From contig CAWBIT010000001.1 of NCBI GenBank assembly GCA_963789025.1, positions 1-64,000 on the forward strand: a DNA stretch of 64,000 bases. The letters are read 5' to 3'. The notes under the pieces are model-generated. The model was not told the origin of the DNA. It saw only the letters and a list, made by a program, of their open reading frames with translations, and did not search any database. The translations under genes were made by a program, and so were the position numbers. Below, in pieces: positions 17,295 to 26,336 of the stretch. This stretch comes from AP-15 sp963789025. GTDB taxonomy: Bacteria > Pseudomonadota > Alphaproteobacteria > ATCC43930 > CGMCC-115725. The stretch's first letter is position 1. Every line of letters starts with the position of its first letter.

Positions 17295-18368
17295 TTACCG
17301 AGCGACGGCCGGTGGCGGGGGTTTTCCGAGTAGGAGGCGGAGGGCTGAACGCAGCTGGCCTTTCAGCGTCGCCTTCCGCGGCTCGATGAGGCTCGCCAAT
17401 CCGAGCGCTCCGCCGAGGGCGAGACCAAAAACAAGGACCCGGTGCCGTACTCCGTCAGGCGGCCCCGGCACCACGACGGCGAAGAAATTCAGCAGCGGGT
17501 AATGCATCAAATAGAGCCCGAAGGACGTTCCCGCGAGGCCGCGAACCAGCCTTTCGAACCGACGTCCCGGCATCGGGAGCTGCACATTGGCGAGACCAAT
17601 GATAAAAAACGCAACGAGGGCGCCGAGGACGAAATCATAGGCCGACAAGTCGGGGGGCAGCCAGCCGCTGCTCGGGTGCCAAAACAGCTGCTCGCCACCG
17701 AGTGCCTCCACCGCGATAAAGCCGGCCAAGCACACGACTACCAGGGGTCGCCGCAACTGCCGCGGAAGCTCGGCCCGCCATCGCCACGCCGCAACCCCCA
17801 TCAGCCATACCGGGAGGAGGAAAAAAATCCTCGGCCCGGCCACCAGTGCCGTAACGATGAGGGCCGCCATCCGCAATCGCCCCCGCAAAAATGTGGCAGC
17901 TGCAAATAGGATATAATACCAGGCCTCGTAATTGAGCGACCAATAAGGGACGTTGAAGCCGGGGAGAACTCGTATCGTCCAGCTCTCGCCGAGAAACACC
18001 GCCGAGAGCGCATAATCGGTCACCGTATGGGCTACGCTGTGGCCCCATTCCGGACCGTACAATCTCGGGTCGATTGCTTTGCCGAGGCTGTCGAGCACCG
18101 CCGTCACGACGAAGGCGGGGATGATCACCGAATAGAGCCGAGCAAGGCGGCTGAGGCCGTACTCCTCGAGGGTACGTTCCCGCGTGTCGCTCACCCAGGC
18201 GATGACAAACCCCGACAGCACAAAGAACACGAGAACAGCGGTTCGCCCACCATCGAACTGCCAGAATAAACCCCCGCTAAACCGCCGAATGGAGTAATGC
18301 GACACAAAAACCGTAAAGGCTGCGCCGAACCGCAGCGCGTCGAGATAAAGCGAAAGTGCGTCGGTCAT
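17295..18368 (-). CDS. acyltransferase 3 family membrane protein (OafA/YrhL-like)
   Basis: 357 residues with about ten hydrophobic helices. The start LYLDALRFGAAFTVFVSHYS contains the conserved R and the catalytic-type His of the family, and FDGGRTAVLVFFVLSGFVIA matches the VxxFFVLSGF motif. Such proteins O-acetylate or acylate surface sugars such as LPS, O-antigen or succinoglycan in the inner membrane. The end (GKPPPPAVAR) is a short cytoplasmic tail. Acceptor unknown; no polysaccharide genes are immediately adjacent. Confidence 0.9.
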   Translation of the reverse strand: MTDALSLYLDALRFGAAFTVFVSHYSIRRFSGGLFWQFDGGRTAVLVFFVLSGFVIAWVSDTRERTLEEYGLSRLARLYSVIIPAFVVTAVLDSLGKAIDPRLYGPEWGHSVAHTVTDYALSAVFLGESWTIRVLPGFNVPYWSLNYEAWYYILFAAATFLRGRLRMAALIVTALVAGPRIFFLLPVWLMGVAAWRWRAELPRQLRRPLVVVCLAGFIAVEALGGEQLFWHPSSGWLPPDLSAYDFVLGALVAFFIIGLANVQLPMPGRRFERLVRGLAGTSFGLYLMHYPLLNFFAVVVPGPPDGVRHRVLVFGLALGGALGLASLIEPRKATLKGQLRSALRLLLGKPPPPAVAR

Positions 18369-18411
18369 CGGACGGGCAGGATGACCCGCCCGACTGCCAC
18401 GCTATCCGGCG

Positions 18412-18849
18412 TCAGGAGGGTCTCAGCGGCTGGCCGTCCAGGTCCTCCGCCCTGTCGATTTCGATCAGGACGGCATACCCGCTCTTTTGCGGATCACGGT
18501 CCTTCTCCGGCTGGACGAGACGCCGCCATACCTCCTCATAGATGGGGCCCGAGCGGTAAATCCGGGCGCGCCCGTAGAACCGCGCAATCCCGCCTTTGGG
18601 AAGCACGCCCTCTTCGCGCAATTGCGGCTTGCGGAAATACACGGTCAATGGGGTGCCGTCGACGAGGTTCTCGTTGGTCGAGCCTTTGCCGCGCTCCCAC
18701 AGCGCGATGTGCGTATCGTCGAACACCATCGTGCTGCCGCGCGGGCTGATCTGCGCAAACCCGTTGGGCAGCACGCTGCCAACCAGACAGACATTGGCCG
18801 GAAACGCGGTGTTGATGTGGGGCTGCAGGATCTCCGGAATGTTTGCCAT
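18412..18849 (-). CDS. pyridoxamine 5'-phosphate oxidase-like FMN-binding protein
   Basis: 145 residues from the ATG at 18849, with GGAGG six bases upstream. The sequence ANVCLVGSVLPNGFAQISPRG, then FDDTHIALWERGKGSTNENL and TVYFRKPQL is the split-beta-barrel FMN/flavin-binding fold of the PNPOx-like superfamily. Members reduce or bind flavin, F420 or heme; the exact role is not evident. It is a stand-alone gene on the minus strand, between the acyltransferase and the HutG-like gene. Confidence 0.82.
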   Translation of the reverse strand: MANIPEILQPHINTAFPANVCLVGSVLPNGFAQISPRGSTMVFDDTHIALWERGKGSTNENLVDGTPLTVYFRKPQLREEGVLPKGGIARFYGRARIYRSGPIYEEVWRRLVQPEKDRDPQKSGYAVLIEIDRAEDLDGQPLRPS

Positions 18850-18919
18850 CAAGCCTCCAATGGTTCCAATTCACTCATGCGCCTACGTCGGAAACCTCGG
18901 AGCACAGCCGCCGCTCACG

Positions 18920-19795
18920 TCAATCATCCGCCGCCGCGCAGGTGCGTTCCTCGAACCGGGCGCTCGTAAAACCTTTCAAGGCCTCGATCATAGAGGTGAT
19001 GTCGGCCTGCAACCGGCCGAAGCCGCGAGTCTTTTCCAGCGTCTTCTGATCCATATAGAGCGCGCGGTCGACCTCGATCTGCAGACTATGCCGATTGGCC
19101 GCCGGACGGCCGTGCCGCTTGACGATCTCGACCCCTTTGTAAACCTCGTTGATGCGCACCGTGTAGCCGCGCCTGCGCAACACTCCGGCGACAAAATCGG
19201 TGAATTCCGGGGCGCAGGTTGTTCCATCGCGATCGCCCAACACAAAATCCGCACAGCGCCCGCCCTTCTTGCCGCTGCGCTGAGACGGCATCGAATGGCA
19301 GTTCACATGCCAGACCGTACCGAACTTGCGGTGGACCCGGTCGCAAGCCTCCGCCAGCACGCGATGGTAGGGGGCGTGGCAGCGCTCAACCCGCGCCATG
19401 ATCTCGGCGGCGGTCAGCTTGCGATCGTAAATCGGAATACCCGGTCTGGCGACGCGGCGCACCAAGCCGAGCCCGGCTCGCGTCCTATGGGATGGTGAGA
19501 GAGGCGTCGGCCAGATGCCGTCGATATGCATGGTGTCGAGATCGTCCGCCGCCCGGTTGGCGTCGAGATAACTGCGCGGAAATATCGCGCCGATTAAAGT
19601 AGCGCCCAATTCTGGTGCGGCCGCATAAAGCTCGTCGACATAGGCGTCCTCGGCCGTCCGCAAGACGTCGAGTGAGCAGCAAAAGCGAAAATCCTCGGGA
19701 TATTCGGACCCGCTGTGCGGCGAGTCGAAGACCAACGGCACTTCCGCCGCTCGTGGATCGCGGCGCCACAACACTCCGGGAATCTCGAAGCTCAT
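18920..19795 (-). CDS. N-formylglutamate amidohydrolase family protein
   Basis: 291 residues from the ATG at 19795; an in-frame ATG at 19864 would add 23 poorly conserved residues. Motifs VFDSPHSGSEYPEDF (~20), YVDELYAAAPELGAT, FPRSYLDANRAADDLD and WHVNCHSMPS match the HutG/N-formylglutamate amidohydrolase fold, with zinc-binding His/Asp/Glu residues. The classical enzyme ends histidine degradation, yielding glutamate and formate. No other hut genes are nearby, so the actual substrate may differ. Confidence 0.85.
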   Translation of the reverse strand: MSFEIPGVLWRRDPRAAEVPLVFDSPHSGSEYPEDFRFCCSLDVLRTAEDAYVDELYAAAPELGATLIGAIFPRSYLDANRAADDLDTMHIDGIWPTPLSPSHRTRAGLGLVRRVARPGIPIYDRKLTAAEIMARVERCHAPYHRVLAEACDRVHRKFGTVWHVNCHSMPSQRSGKKGGRCADFVLGDRDGTTCAPEFTDFVAGVLRRRGYTVRINEVYKGVEIVKRHGRPAANRHSLQIEVDRALYMDQKTLEKTRGFGRLQADITSMIEALKGFTSARFEERTCAAADD

Positions 19796-20047
19796 CGTGT
19801 CAAGCTCGTTGGGGGAGTCGGCTCTGGCGAGGGGACCTCGGCGAACGTCAAGCCGTGTCTTCATCGCACAAATCTACGCATGCTCCAATCTGCGAGCAAG
19901 CAACGAAGGTCACCGCGCGGAATTTGACGGGTCAGCTTCACCTCCGGCACGGAGTTGGATTCAGCCTCCTGCGGCCTGTTGTCGGCGTGACGACAACGGC
20001 AATCGGAGGCAAGATAACGCCGGTAACACATCGAACGGGAGCGCCGC

Positions 20048-21007
20048 GTGCCCGAGCCGACCTATGCAGTCGAGTTGACCCCGCCCGACATCGAACCCTA
20101 CCGAGCCGGCAATACCGGGATCGATTACGTCACGACCTTCGATAGCGGGCTCGCCGGACCGCACGTTCTGGTCACCGCCTTGACCCACGGCAACGAGATT
20201 TGCGGCGCGATCGCGCTTGACCGATTGTTCCGCGCCGGGCTGCAGCCGCGACAGGGCGAGCTGAGCTTGGCCTTCGACAACATCGCCGCGTACCGCAGCT
20301 TTGATTCGCGCGTCCCGACCGCATCGCGCTATATTGACGAAGATTTCAATCGCCTCTGGTCCGCCGCGACGCTCGACGGCCCGCGCCAATCGGTGGAATT
20401 GACGCGCGCGCGGGCGTTGCGTCCAATCGTGGATGCCGCCGATTTTCTGCTCGACATCCACTCGATGCAGTACGCGACGGCACCGCTGATGCTGGCGGGA
20501 ACGCTGGAAAAATCGCTGGCATTGGCGCGGCAAGTCGGGATCCCGGAGCTGATCATGTGCGATGCCGGTCACGCCGCCGGCCCCCGGATGCGCGACTATG
20601 CCGGGTTCGGCGACCCGAGTTCGTCCAAGACTGCGCTGCTGATCGAGGCGGGCCAGCATTGGGAGCGCCGGGCCGCCGAGGTCGCGACCGATGTCATGCT
20701 GCGTTTTCTGATGGCGCTAGGTACTGTGACACGCGACGACGCCGCGGTGCTCGCCGGCCCGGATTTCGACGCGCACCCGGGGCAGCGCGTGATTCAAGTC
20801 ACCGAAGCCGTCACGATCACCGGCAACAAATTCGAGTTCGTCCAGGATTTTCGCGGGCTTGAGGTGCTGTCCCCCGAGGGCACCCTGATCGGCCGCGAAA
20901 ACGGGCGCGAGGTGCGCACGCCCTACGACGACTGCGTGCTGATCATGCCGTCGCGCCGCCTCGCCAAGGGCCAGACGGCGGTCCGCCTCGGCCGTTACGT
21001 CGAGTGA
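20048..21007 (+). CDS. succinylglutamate desuccinylase/aspartoacylase family protein
   Basis: 319 residues from a GTG start at 20048. The M14-type zinc site is visible: THGNE (His and Glu, ~48-52) and the later LLDIHSMQ (His). The RxxDEDFNRLW segment matches aspartoacylase NxxRxF-like positions, and the catalytic Glu is in LLIEAGQHW (~198). A C-terminal beta domain follows (EAVTITGNKFEFVQDFRGLE). Members hydrolyse N-acyl amino acids in the cytoplasm. The glycosylase gene overlaps its stop by four bases, so they are coupled. Confidence 0.88.
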   Translation: MPEPTYAVELTPPDIEPYRAGNTGIDYVTTFDSGLAGPHVLVTALTHGNEICGAIALDRLFRAGLQPRQGELSLAFDNIAAYRSFDSRVPTASRYIDEDFNRLWSAATLDGPRQSVELTRARALRPIVDAADFLLDIHSMQYATAPLMLAGTLEKSLALARQVGIPELIMCDAGHAAGPRMRDYAGFGDPSSSKTALLIEAGQHWERRAAEVATDVMLRFLMALGTVTRDDAAVLAGPDFDAHPGQRVIQVTEAVTITGNKFEFVQDFRGLEVLSPEGTLIGRENGREVRTPYDDCVLIMPSRRLAKGQTAVRLGRYVE

Positions 21008-21543
21008 GAGCGGGGCCCGACCGCAGCGCCTCGGCCGCGTCCGCCAAACGCAGCTTTCCGCCAGTTGTGGACGCGCAGGCGCGCGTCCTCATCCTGGGCA
21101 CCCTTCCGGGTGAAGAGTCGCTGCGCCGGGGCGAGTATTACGCCCATCCGCGAAATCTGTTTTGGCCGATCATTTTTGCTTTGTTCGGTGAGCCGCCGGC
21201 TTTGAGTTACACAGAACGGCTGGCCTTTCTGACGGCGCACAGGATTGCGGCGTGGGACGTCTGCGAGCTTGGCGAACGCGAGAGGAGCGCCGACACGACA
21301 ATCCGTCTGGAACGGCCCAATGCGATCGATCGACTGCTCGACCAGCATCCGCTGATCCGCGCCGTCGCCTTCAACGGCACGACCGCGCAGCGCCTATACG
21401 ACCGCCATTTCGCGCGCCGCGCGGATCTCACCTATCTGGCATTGCCCTCGACGAGCCCGGCGCACGCCACCATCGATTTTTCCGTTAAGCTTGCGCGCTG
21501 GACCGCTTTGCGAGGGATCGTCGAACAGGACGGGGCCTCGTAG
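21004..21543 (+). CDS. DNA-deoxyinosine/uracil-DNA glycosylase superfamily protein (HDG type)
   Basis: 179 residues from the GTG at 21004 in a GTGA overlap. The line RVLILGTLPGEESLRRGEYY carries the UDG motif-1 GTxPG, and AHPRNLFWPII follows as in MUG/HDG proteins. The second motif region is LPSTSPAHAT (motif 2-like PSTSP), as in family-6 hypoxanthine-DNA glycosylases. It should remove deaminated bases for base-excision repair. About 20 N-terminal residues precede the domain, so the true start could be slightly downstream. Confidence 0.88.
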   Translation: MRAGPDRSASAASAKRSFPPVVDAQARVLILGTLPGEESLRRGEYYAHPRNLFWPIIFALFGEPPALSYTERLAFLTAHRIAAWDVCELGERERSADTTIRLERPNAIDRLLDQHPLIRAVAFNGTTAQRLYDRHFARRADLTYLALPSTSPAHATIDFSVKLARWTALRGIVEQDGAS

Positions 21544-21597
21544 CCGGACGATCACAGGACTTTTGCGTCGCGTGGAGCCCTTCGCTGTTCAAATCGT

Positions 21598-21915
21598 CTC
21601 CCCGGCGAAGGCCGGGGCCCATCGTTCGGCCGCACGAGCCAATGAAAGTTCGTGCTATGCGATTACTTGAGAAGTTTGAGGCGGCGGGGCCATGGGTCCC
21701 GGCCTTCGAGGGTGTAAGGAAATTCACGATCGGCTGGATCAGCGCCGTGCGTCCTTCGAGACAGCTGCTTCGCAGCCTCCTCAGGATGAGGGATTTTCTT
21801 AATGCCATCAAAGGCTTCCCTTATGCTGAGGAGCACCCGAAGGGTGCGTCTCGAAGCACGCGCGGCCGCGATGCAGCCAATTTCCTGACAGCCTCCTTCG
21901 CCGGGATGACAATGG
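21598..21915. repeat. mosaic of REP-like palindromes
   Basis: This 454-base gene gap (21544-21997) is largely repeats. CCCCGGCGAAGGCCGGGGCCCA at about 21600-21621 has an inverted partner CCATGGGTCCCGGCCTTCG at 21690-21708. A second family, CCTTCGAGAC...CTCCTCAGGATGAGG (21752-21791), has its inverted partner at 21822-21859. Near 21893-21912 is CTCCTTCGCCGGGATGACAA. All are of the type scattered through alphaproteobacterial genomes. They may act as transcription terminators or mRNA-end hairpins between the convergent genes. Confidence 0.8.
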
Positions 21916-21997
21916 CTATCCCTCGCGATTTCTTCTCAGCTCGATGCGGTGCTTTCGCGACGTGCAAATGGTCTGACAATGAGCCTCGGCGCCGTTT

Positions 21998-24900
21998 CTA
22001 TCCGAGCGGCTCGAACAGGCGCTCGATGTCGCCGGCTTCCAGGCTGCCGCCGGTGCCGCTCGCGGCATCGTAAATTCCGGCGGCGAGCGCCTTCTTGCGC
22101 TGCTGCAGTTCGAGCATGCGCTCTTCAACCGTGCCTTGTGCGACGAGCTTGAAGACGAAGACGGGCTTGTCCTGGCCAATTCGGTGGGCGCGGTCGGTCG
22201 CCTGATCCTCGACGGCCGGGTTCCACCAGGGATCGTAATGGATCACCGTGTCGGCCGCGGTCAGATTGAGGCCGGTGCCGCCGGCCTTGAGGCTGATCAG
22301 GAACAGCGGCGCCTTGCCCTTTTGAAACTGTGTGACCGGGCCTGCACGATCTTTCGTGTCGCCGCGCAATTCGACAAAGTCGATGCCGGCTTCGGCCAGC
22401 GCCGGCTTGATCAGGTCGAGCATGCTGGTGAATTGCGAAAACAACAGGATCTGCCGGCCGTCCTCGATCAACGGCGGCAGCATCTCCATCAGGTGCTCGA
22501 GTTTGGCGCTGGCGCTCACTTGACGCGCCGCGGTGAGCTTGACGAGGCGCGGATCGCAGCACACTTGGCGCAATTTCAAGAGCGCGTCGAGCACGACGAT
22601 GTGGCTGCGGGCGAGCCCCTTTTCGGCGACCTCGCGGCGGACTTTCTCGTGCATCGCGACCCGCACGGTCTCGTAGAGATCGCGCTGCGGGCCCGCGAGT
22701 TCGAGCGGGCGCATGATTTCGGTTTTCGGCGGCAGGTCGGCCGCCACCAGGCTCTTGGTCCGCCGCAACAGGAATGGTTTCAGCCGGCCCGACAGCACGG
22801 CGCGCCGCTCTCCGTCCTGCTTTTTCTCGATCGGAGTGCGGAACACGCGGGCAAAGCGTTTGGTGTCGCCGAGCAGTCCCGGCATCAGAAAGGCGAATTG
22901 CGACCACAGCTCGCCGAGATGATTTTCCATCGGCGTCCCGGTGAGACACAGCCGATGCCGCGCGTCGAGGCGGCAGACCAGCTGCGTCGTCTTCGCAGCG
23001 GAGTTCTTGATCGCCTGCGCTTCGTCCAGCACCGCCATGTGCCACTGGACCGGCAGCAGACGGTCGGCATCGCGCGACAGCAGCGCGTAGGTCGTCACCA
23101 CCAGATCGGCATTATCGATTTCGGGAAAGCGCTCCGCGCGATCGGGCCCATGCAGTGACAGGACCCGTAACTCCGGCGCCAGCCGCGCCGCCTCGGCGAG
23201 CCAGTTCGGCACGACGCTGGTCGGACAAACGACGAGGCAAGGCCGGTCGAGGCGGCCTTCGCGCTTTTCGACAAGGAAATGGGCCAACGCCTGCACCGTT
23301 TTGCCGAGCCCCATATCGTCAGCGAGAATGCCGCCGAGCTCGTACGCGCGCAGAAACTGCAGCCAGTCGAGCCCGTCGCGCTGATAGGGACGCAACTCGG
23401 TCAGCAGCCCGGCCGGCGGCTCGATTCCGGCGATCCCCGAAAAGCTCGACAGCCGCTCCGCCAGTTCCCGCAGCCGCTCGCCGCCGAGCCAGCGCAGCCG
23501 GGTCGCTGCTTCGAGGGCGGCCAAGCCCGTCATTTCGCCGGCCGAAACCCCGAGCTTACCCGCGGTGGATAAATTCTTCGGGTCGTACAGCTCGACGAGG
23601 GTGGCCATGATCGCCTTCGTGCGCTCGAGCGGAAGCGCCACATGCCGGCCGTCGCCGAGCCTGCCGAATACCGTGCCATTATGCGCCAACGCGTCGAGCT
23701 CCCTCAGCACGTCGCGATCGCGCAATCGGGCCAGCAGCGAGCTCAGGACGGGCAGCAGAGCAACGCGCTCGCCCTCGACCACGATCCCGAGATCGAGCGA
23801 GAACCACCACCCGCTGTCCTCCTGCAGTTCGGCGGTCCACTCGCCAGCGCCATCGACGACGCGATGGCGAAAACCGTCCTCGAATTCGATCCGCCAACCC
23901 TCGCGCTCGAGCCGCGGCACGACGTCGTATACAAAATTCGGCCAGTCCCGTTGCCCCTCGGCAAAACCGAAAGCAATTCGGTCCTCGTCGCGGTCCTGCG
24001 CCTCGAAAGTTTCGACGGCTTGCAATCCGAGTTCCCGCAACTGCTTCAGCGCCGCGCGTTCGGTGCCGCGATTGCGGCGCCGCACAACGATCCGCCCCTC
24101 CTCGAACGCGCGCAGCTCGCTCCGCCGGTCCTCCGGATGGATCTCTATGGCGCCATAGGAAAAGCCGAGGAGCGCCAGATCGACATTGTCGTCCCACTCC
24201 TTCGTGCGCACTCCCCAATAGTTCCACCCTCGCTTGCGTTGAACGAGCGTCAGGACCGGAACGGGCGGATCTTTGCGGATCTCTTCGACAATGTCGGAGC
24301 GCGGCCGCGGCAAAGCCAAGCCCGGCAAGTCACGTTCGAGGGCGGCGCCGACCGCCTCGGCCTGCGCCTTGGTCACCGGCGGCGCCGACAATGCGATCCT
24401 GACGAGCGGCCGTGCCAAATCGAGTGCGACCGGGCCAGCCAAATGCTCGGCCGGAAGCACATACCAGGGCGAGGCCGAAGCCAGCACCACCGCAGACGGA
24501 TCGTCGAGCGCGATGCCGACCGTCTGGCGGCCGTCCGCACCGACTTGCCAGGACAGCCACCCCGGGCGGTCCGGTCCCAACGCCAAGGGCGGCGAGGCGA
24601 CATTCTGCCAGCGGCAGCGGCTGGTAGCAAGGATCCGGTGCATTGCCAAGTCGGCGATCTCGGGATCGTCGGGAAGCCGAAGCTGCGAGCTCCACGACCC
24701 GCCCTGCAGCAGTTTGATGATGCCGCGGTCGGTCGGAGTCAGGTAATTCGCAGTCGCGTTCGCCAATTGCTGGGACGGTAAGGCGCGATCGGCGCCCCAC
24801 TCGCCCGATTTCAGGATGCGCACGACCCGCAGGTCGATGACAAAGGGCGAGCCTGGCGCCATCGGCCAGTCGAGGCGGTAGGCAATTGTCTCCGGCGAGG

Positions 24901-25306
24901 CCGACGGCTGCACCGCCTGCCGCAGCTGGTGCAGCCAGCCGCCGACCGCGCCGTCCAGCAGGTCGCGCTCGGCCCGCTCGAGCGATGGCGGGTCGCGTAA
25001 CGCCGCGAGCAGCACGGCTGCCGCGTGCTTGCAGTTCCATCCGACCGGACAGCTGCATCGACCCGAGAGCACGACCGGATCGGAATCATCGATCTCGACA
25101 AAGACGTGATAGGGGCGCGGCCGCGTACCCCTGACGGACGCAATCAGGCGTTGCCCGCCTTTATCCGCGCGCAGGTCGCGAACCGCACCTTCGCGATGAT
25201 AGGAACGTCCCTTTTCATAGCTTCCGGGGAGACAACGTCGAATATCGCCCTCATCGAAGGCGACTGAATTGAATGCGAGATCCTGCAACAAGGTCGTCCG
25301 CTTCAA
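21998..25306 (-). CDS. SNF2-family helicase with SWIM zinc finger
   Basis: About 1102 residues. An N-terminal SWIM finger (CSCPVGWNCKHAAAVLLAAL, ~84-103) is followed by a long middle region, then the SNF2 ATPase: motif I ADDMGLGKTVQALAHF (~665), DEAQ box VLDEAQAIKNS, motif III CLTGTPMENHLGELWS. The second RecA lobe has LFSQFTSMLDLI, SLKAGGTGLNL and motif VI QATDRAHRIGQ. Such proteins translocate on double-stranded DNA to remodel protein-DNA complexes. No ATG fits: the frame begins at TTG 25306, with other TTG codons at 25291 and 25288. It is convergent with the glycosylase gene across the repeats. Confidence 0.93.
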   Translation of the reverse strand: MKRTTLLQDLAFNSVAFDEGDIRRCLPGSYEKGRSYHREGAVRDLRADKGGQRLIASVRGTRPRPYHVFVEIDDSDPVVLSGRCSCPVGWNCKHAAAVLLAALRDPPSLERAERDLLDGAVGGWLHQLRQAVQPSASPETIAYRLDWPMAPGSPFVIDLRVVRILKSGEWGADRALPSQQLANATANYLTPTDRGIIKLLQGGSWSSQLRLPDDPEIADLAMHRILATSRCRWQNVASPPLALGPDRPGWLSWQVGADGRQTVGIALDDPSAVVLASASPWYVLPAEHLAGPVALDLARPLVRIALSAPPVTKAQAEAVGAALERDLPGLALPRPRSDIVEEIRKDPPVPVLTLVQRKRGWNYWGVRTKEWDDNVDLALLGFSYGAIEIHPEDRRSELRAFEEGRIVVRRRNRGTERAALKQLRELGLQAVETFEAQDRDEDRIAFGFAEGQRDWPNFVYDVVPRLEREGWRIEFEDGFRHRVVDGAGEWTAELQEDSGWWFSLDLGIVVEGERVALLPVLSSLLARLRDRDVLRELDALAHNGTVFGRLGDGRHVALPLERTKAIMATLVELYDPKNLSTAGKLGVSAGEMTGLAALEAATRLRWLGGERLRELAERLSSFSGIAGIEPPAGLLTELRPYQRDGLDWLQFLRAYELGGILADDMGLGKTVQALAHFLVEKREGRLDRPCLVVCPTSVVPNWLAEAARLAPELRVLSLHGPDRAERFPEIDNADLVVTTYALLSRDADRLLPVQWHMAVLDEAQAIKNSAAKTTQLVCRLDARHRLCLTGTPMENHLGELWSQFAFLMPGLLGDTKRFARVFRTPIEKKQDGERRAVLSGRLKPFLLRRTKSLVAADLPPKTEIMRPLELAGPQRDLYETVRVAMHEKVRREVAEKGLARSHIVVLDALLKLRQVCCDPRLVKLTAARQVSASAKLEHLMEMLPPLIEDGRQILLFSQFTSMLDLIKPALAEAGIDFVELRGDTKDRAGPVTQFQKGKAPLFLISLKAGGTGLNLTAADTVIHYDPWWNPAVEDQATDRAHRIGQDKPVFVFKLVAQGTVEERMLELQQRKKALAAGIYDAASGTGGSLEAGDIERLFEPLG

Positions 25307-25435
25307 GATAGGGGACCGCCAATCGGCTGTGCCAGTCTCGACCGCGCCCCCTTGGTGTCAAGCGGTAGCCGACATGCGTGGCCGATCAGCGCCCTCCCTT
25401 CGACAGGTGATGCCGCTGGGCGACGAATCGTAGAG

Positions 25436-26257
25436 CTATCGCGAGAATGCGGCGAGAAATGCGGAAACCAGCGGTTTCATGAAATAGCCGTGATCGGGAG
25501 TGATCGTCGCCTCGACCCCCCGGCGCCGCAACCCCTCGGCAACGACCGGACCGATAGCGCCGACTTGGATCCCTCGGAGCGCGGCTACCAACGCCTCTTC
25601 GCGCCGGGTTGCCGCGGCGACCTCAAAGAGCCGTTGCACCTGCGGCGAACTGGTGAAGGCAATGGCGTCGACGGCGCCATCCTCCATCCGATCGATCAGC
25701 TCGATAACCTTCTCGTCATCGGCCGCGGCGGCGTAGACGTAGGGCAGGATGGGGTCTGGCTCCGCCCCCGCCTGCCGCAGGAAGTCGGTGAACCTGGTGT
25801 TGGGATTGCTCGGATACAGCTGCACGCCGACCCGCCGGCCCCGCAGATCGATGTTCGATAAAGTCGCGATCAGGCCGTCGGTCGTCGGCTCCTCGGCGCG
25901 CAGGTCGGATTTGAGCCCGAGTTCGCGCAACGCCCGCTCGGGCTTCGGACCGCGGGTGACCTTGCGCGCCGCACGCAACCCGTCGAGAAACGCCAGTTCG
26001 AGTTCGAACCGTTGCGCAAACGAGTGTAGCCGCCGCAGCCCTTCCCCGGTGAACAACACCAGATCATTGAATGGCAGGCGCATCAGCCAGTCCCGCACCG
26101 GAACGGGATCCGGAGTGTCCCGTATAGCCACCAGCGGGCAGCGCAGGGTCTCGGCGCCCTGCTCCTCGAACATGCGGGCGAGCCGATCGAGCTCGCGAGT
26201 TTCCGGGAGAGCAATGCGGCGGCCGGAAAGCGGGCCGATTGCCGGTTGGTCGCTCAT
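25436..26257 (-). CDS. uroporphyrinogen-III synthase-like (HemD family) protein
   Basis: 273 residues from the ATG at 26257 (MSDQPAIGPLSGRRIALPET). The bilobed HemD pattern is seen in GRRIALPETRELDRLARMFE, LVLFTGEGLRRLHSF, VTRGPKPERALRELGL, then DAIAFTSSPQVQRLFEVA and VGAIGPVVAEGLRRRGV. Uroporphyrinogen-III synthase closes and flips ring D of hydroxymethylbilane. This copy is not next to hemC or hemE, and such isolated copies are often tied to assimilatory nitrate or cobalamin genes, so whether it is the housekeeping HemD is open. Confidence 0.85.
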   Translation of the reverse strand: MSDQPAIGPLSGRRIALPETRELDRLARMFEEQGAETLRCPLVAIRDTPDPVPVRDWLMRLPFNDLVLFTGEGLRRLHSFAQRFELELAFLDGLRAARKVTRGPKPERALRELGLKSDLRAEEPTTDGLIATLSNIDLRGRRVGVQLYPSNPNTRFTDFLRQAGAEPDPILPYVYAAAADDEKVIELIDRMEDGAVDAIAFTSSPQVQRLFEVAAATRREEALVAALRGIQVGAIGPVVAEGLRRRGVEATITPDHGYFMKPLVSAFLAAFSR

Positions 26258-26336
26258 CGAAGAGGAAGCTGATCTCGGCAAGGCCGTCGTGCAAGATTAT
26301 AGTCATGCGAGAGTACCTCAGGGCGGAGGCATTCGA

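Noticed and set aside
23642..24781. Plus-strand frame of 379 codons opposite the SNF2 gene
   Set aside because: Complement of conserved helicase sequence; no ribosome binding site or domain pattern.
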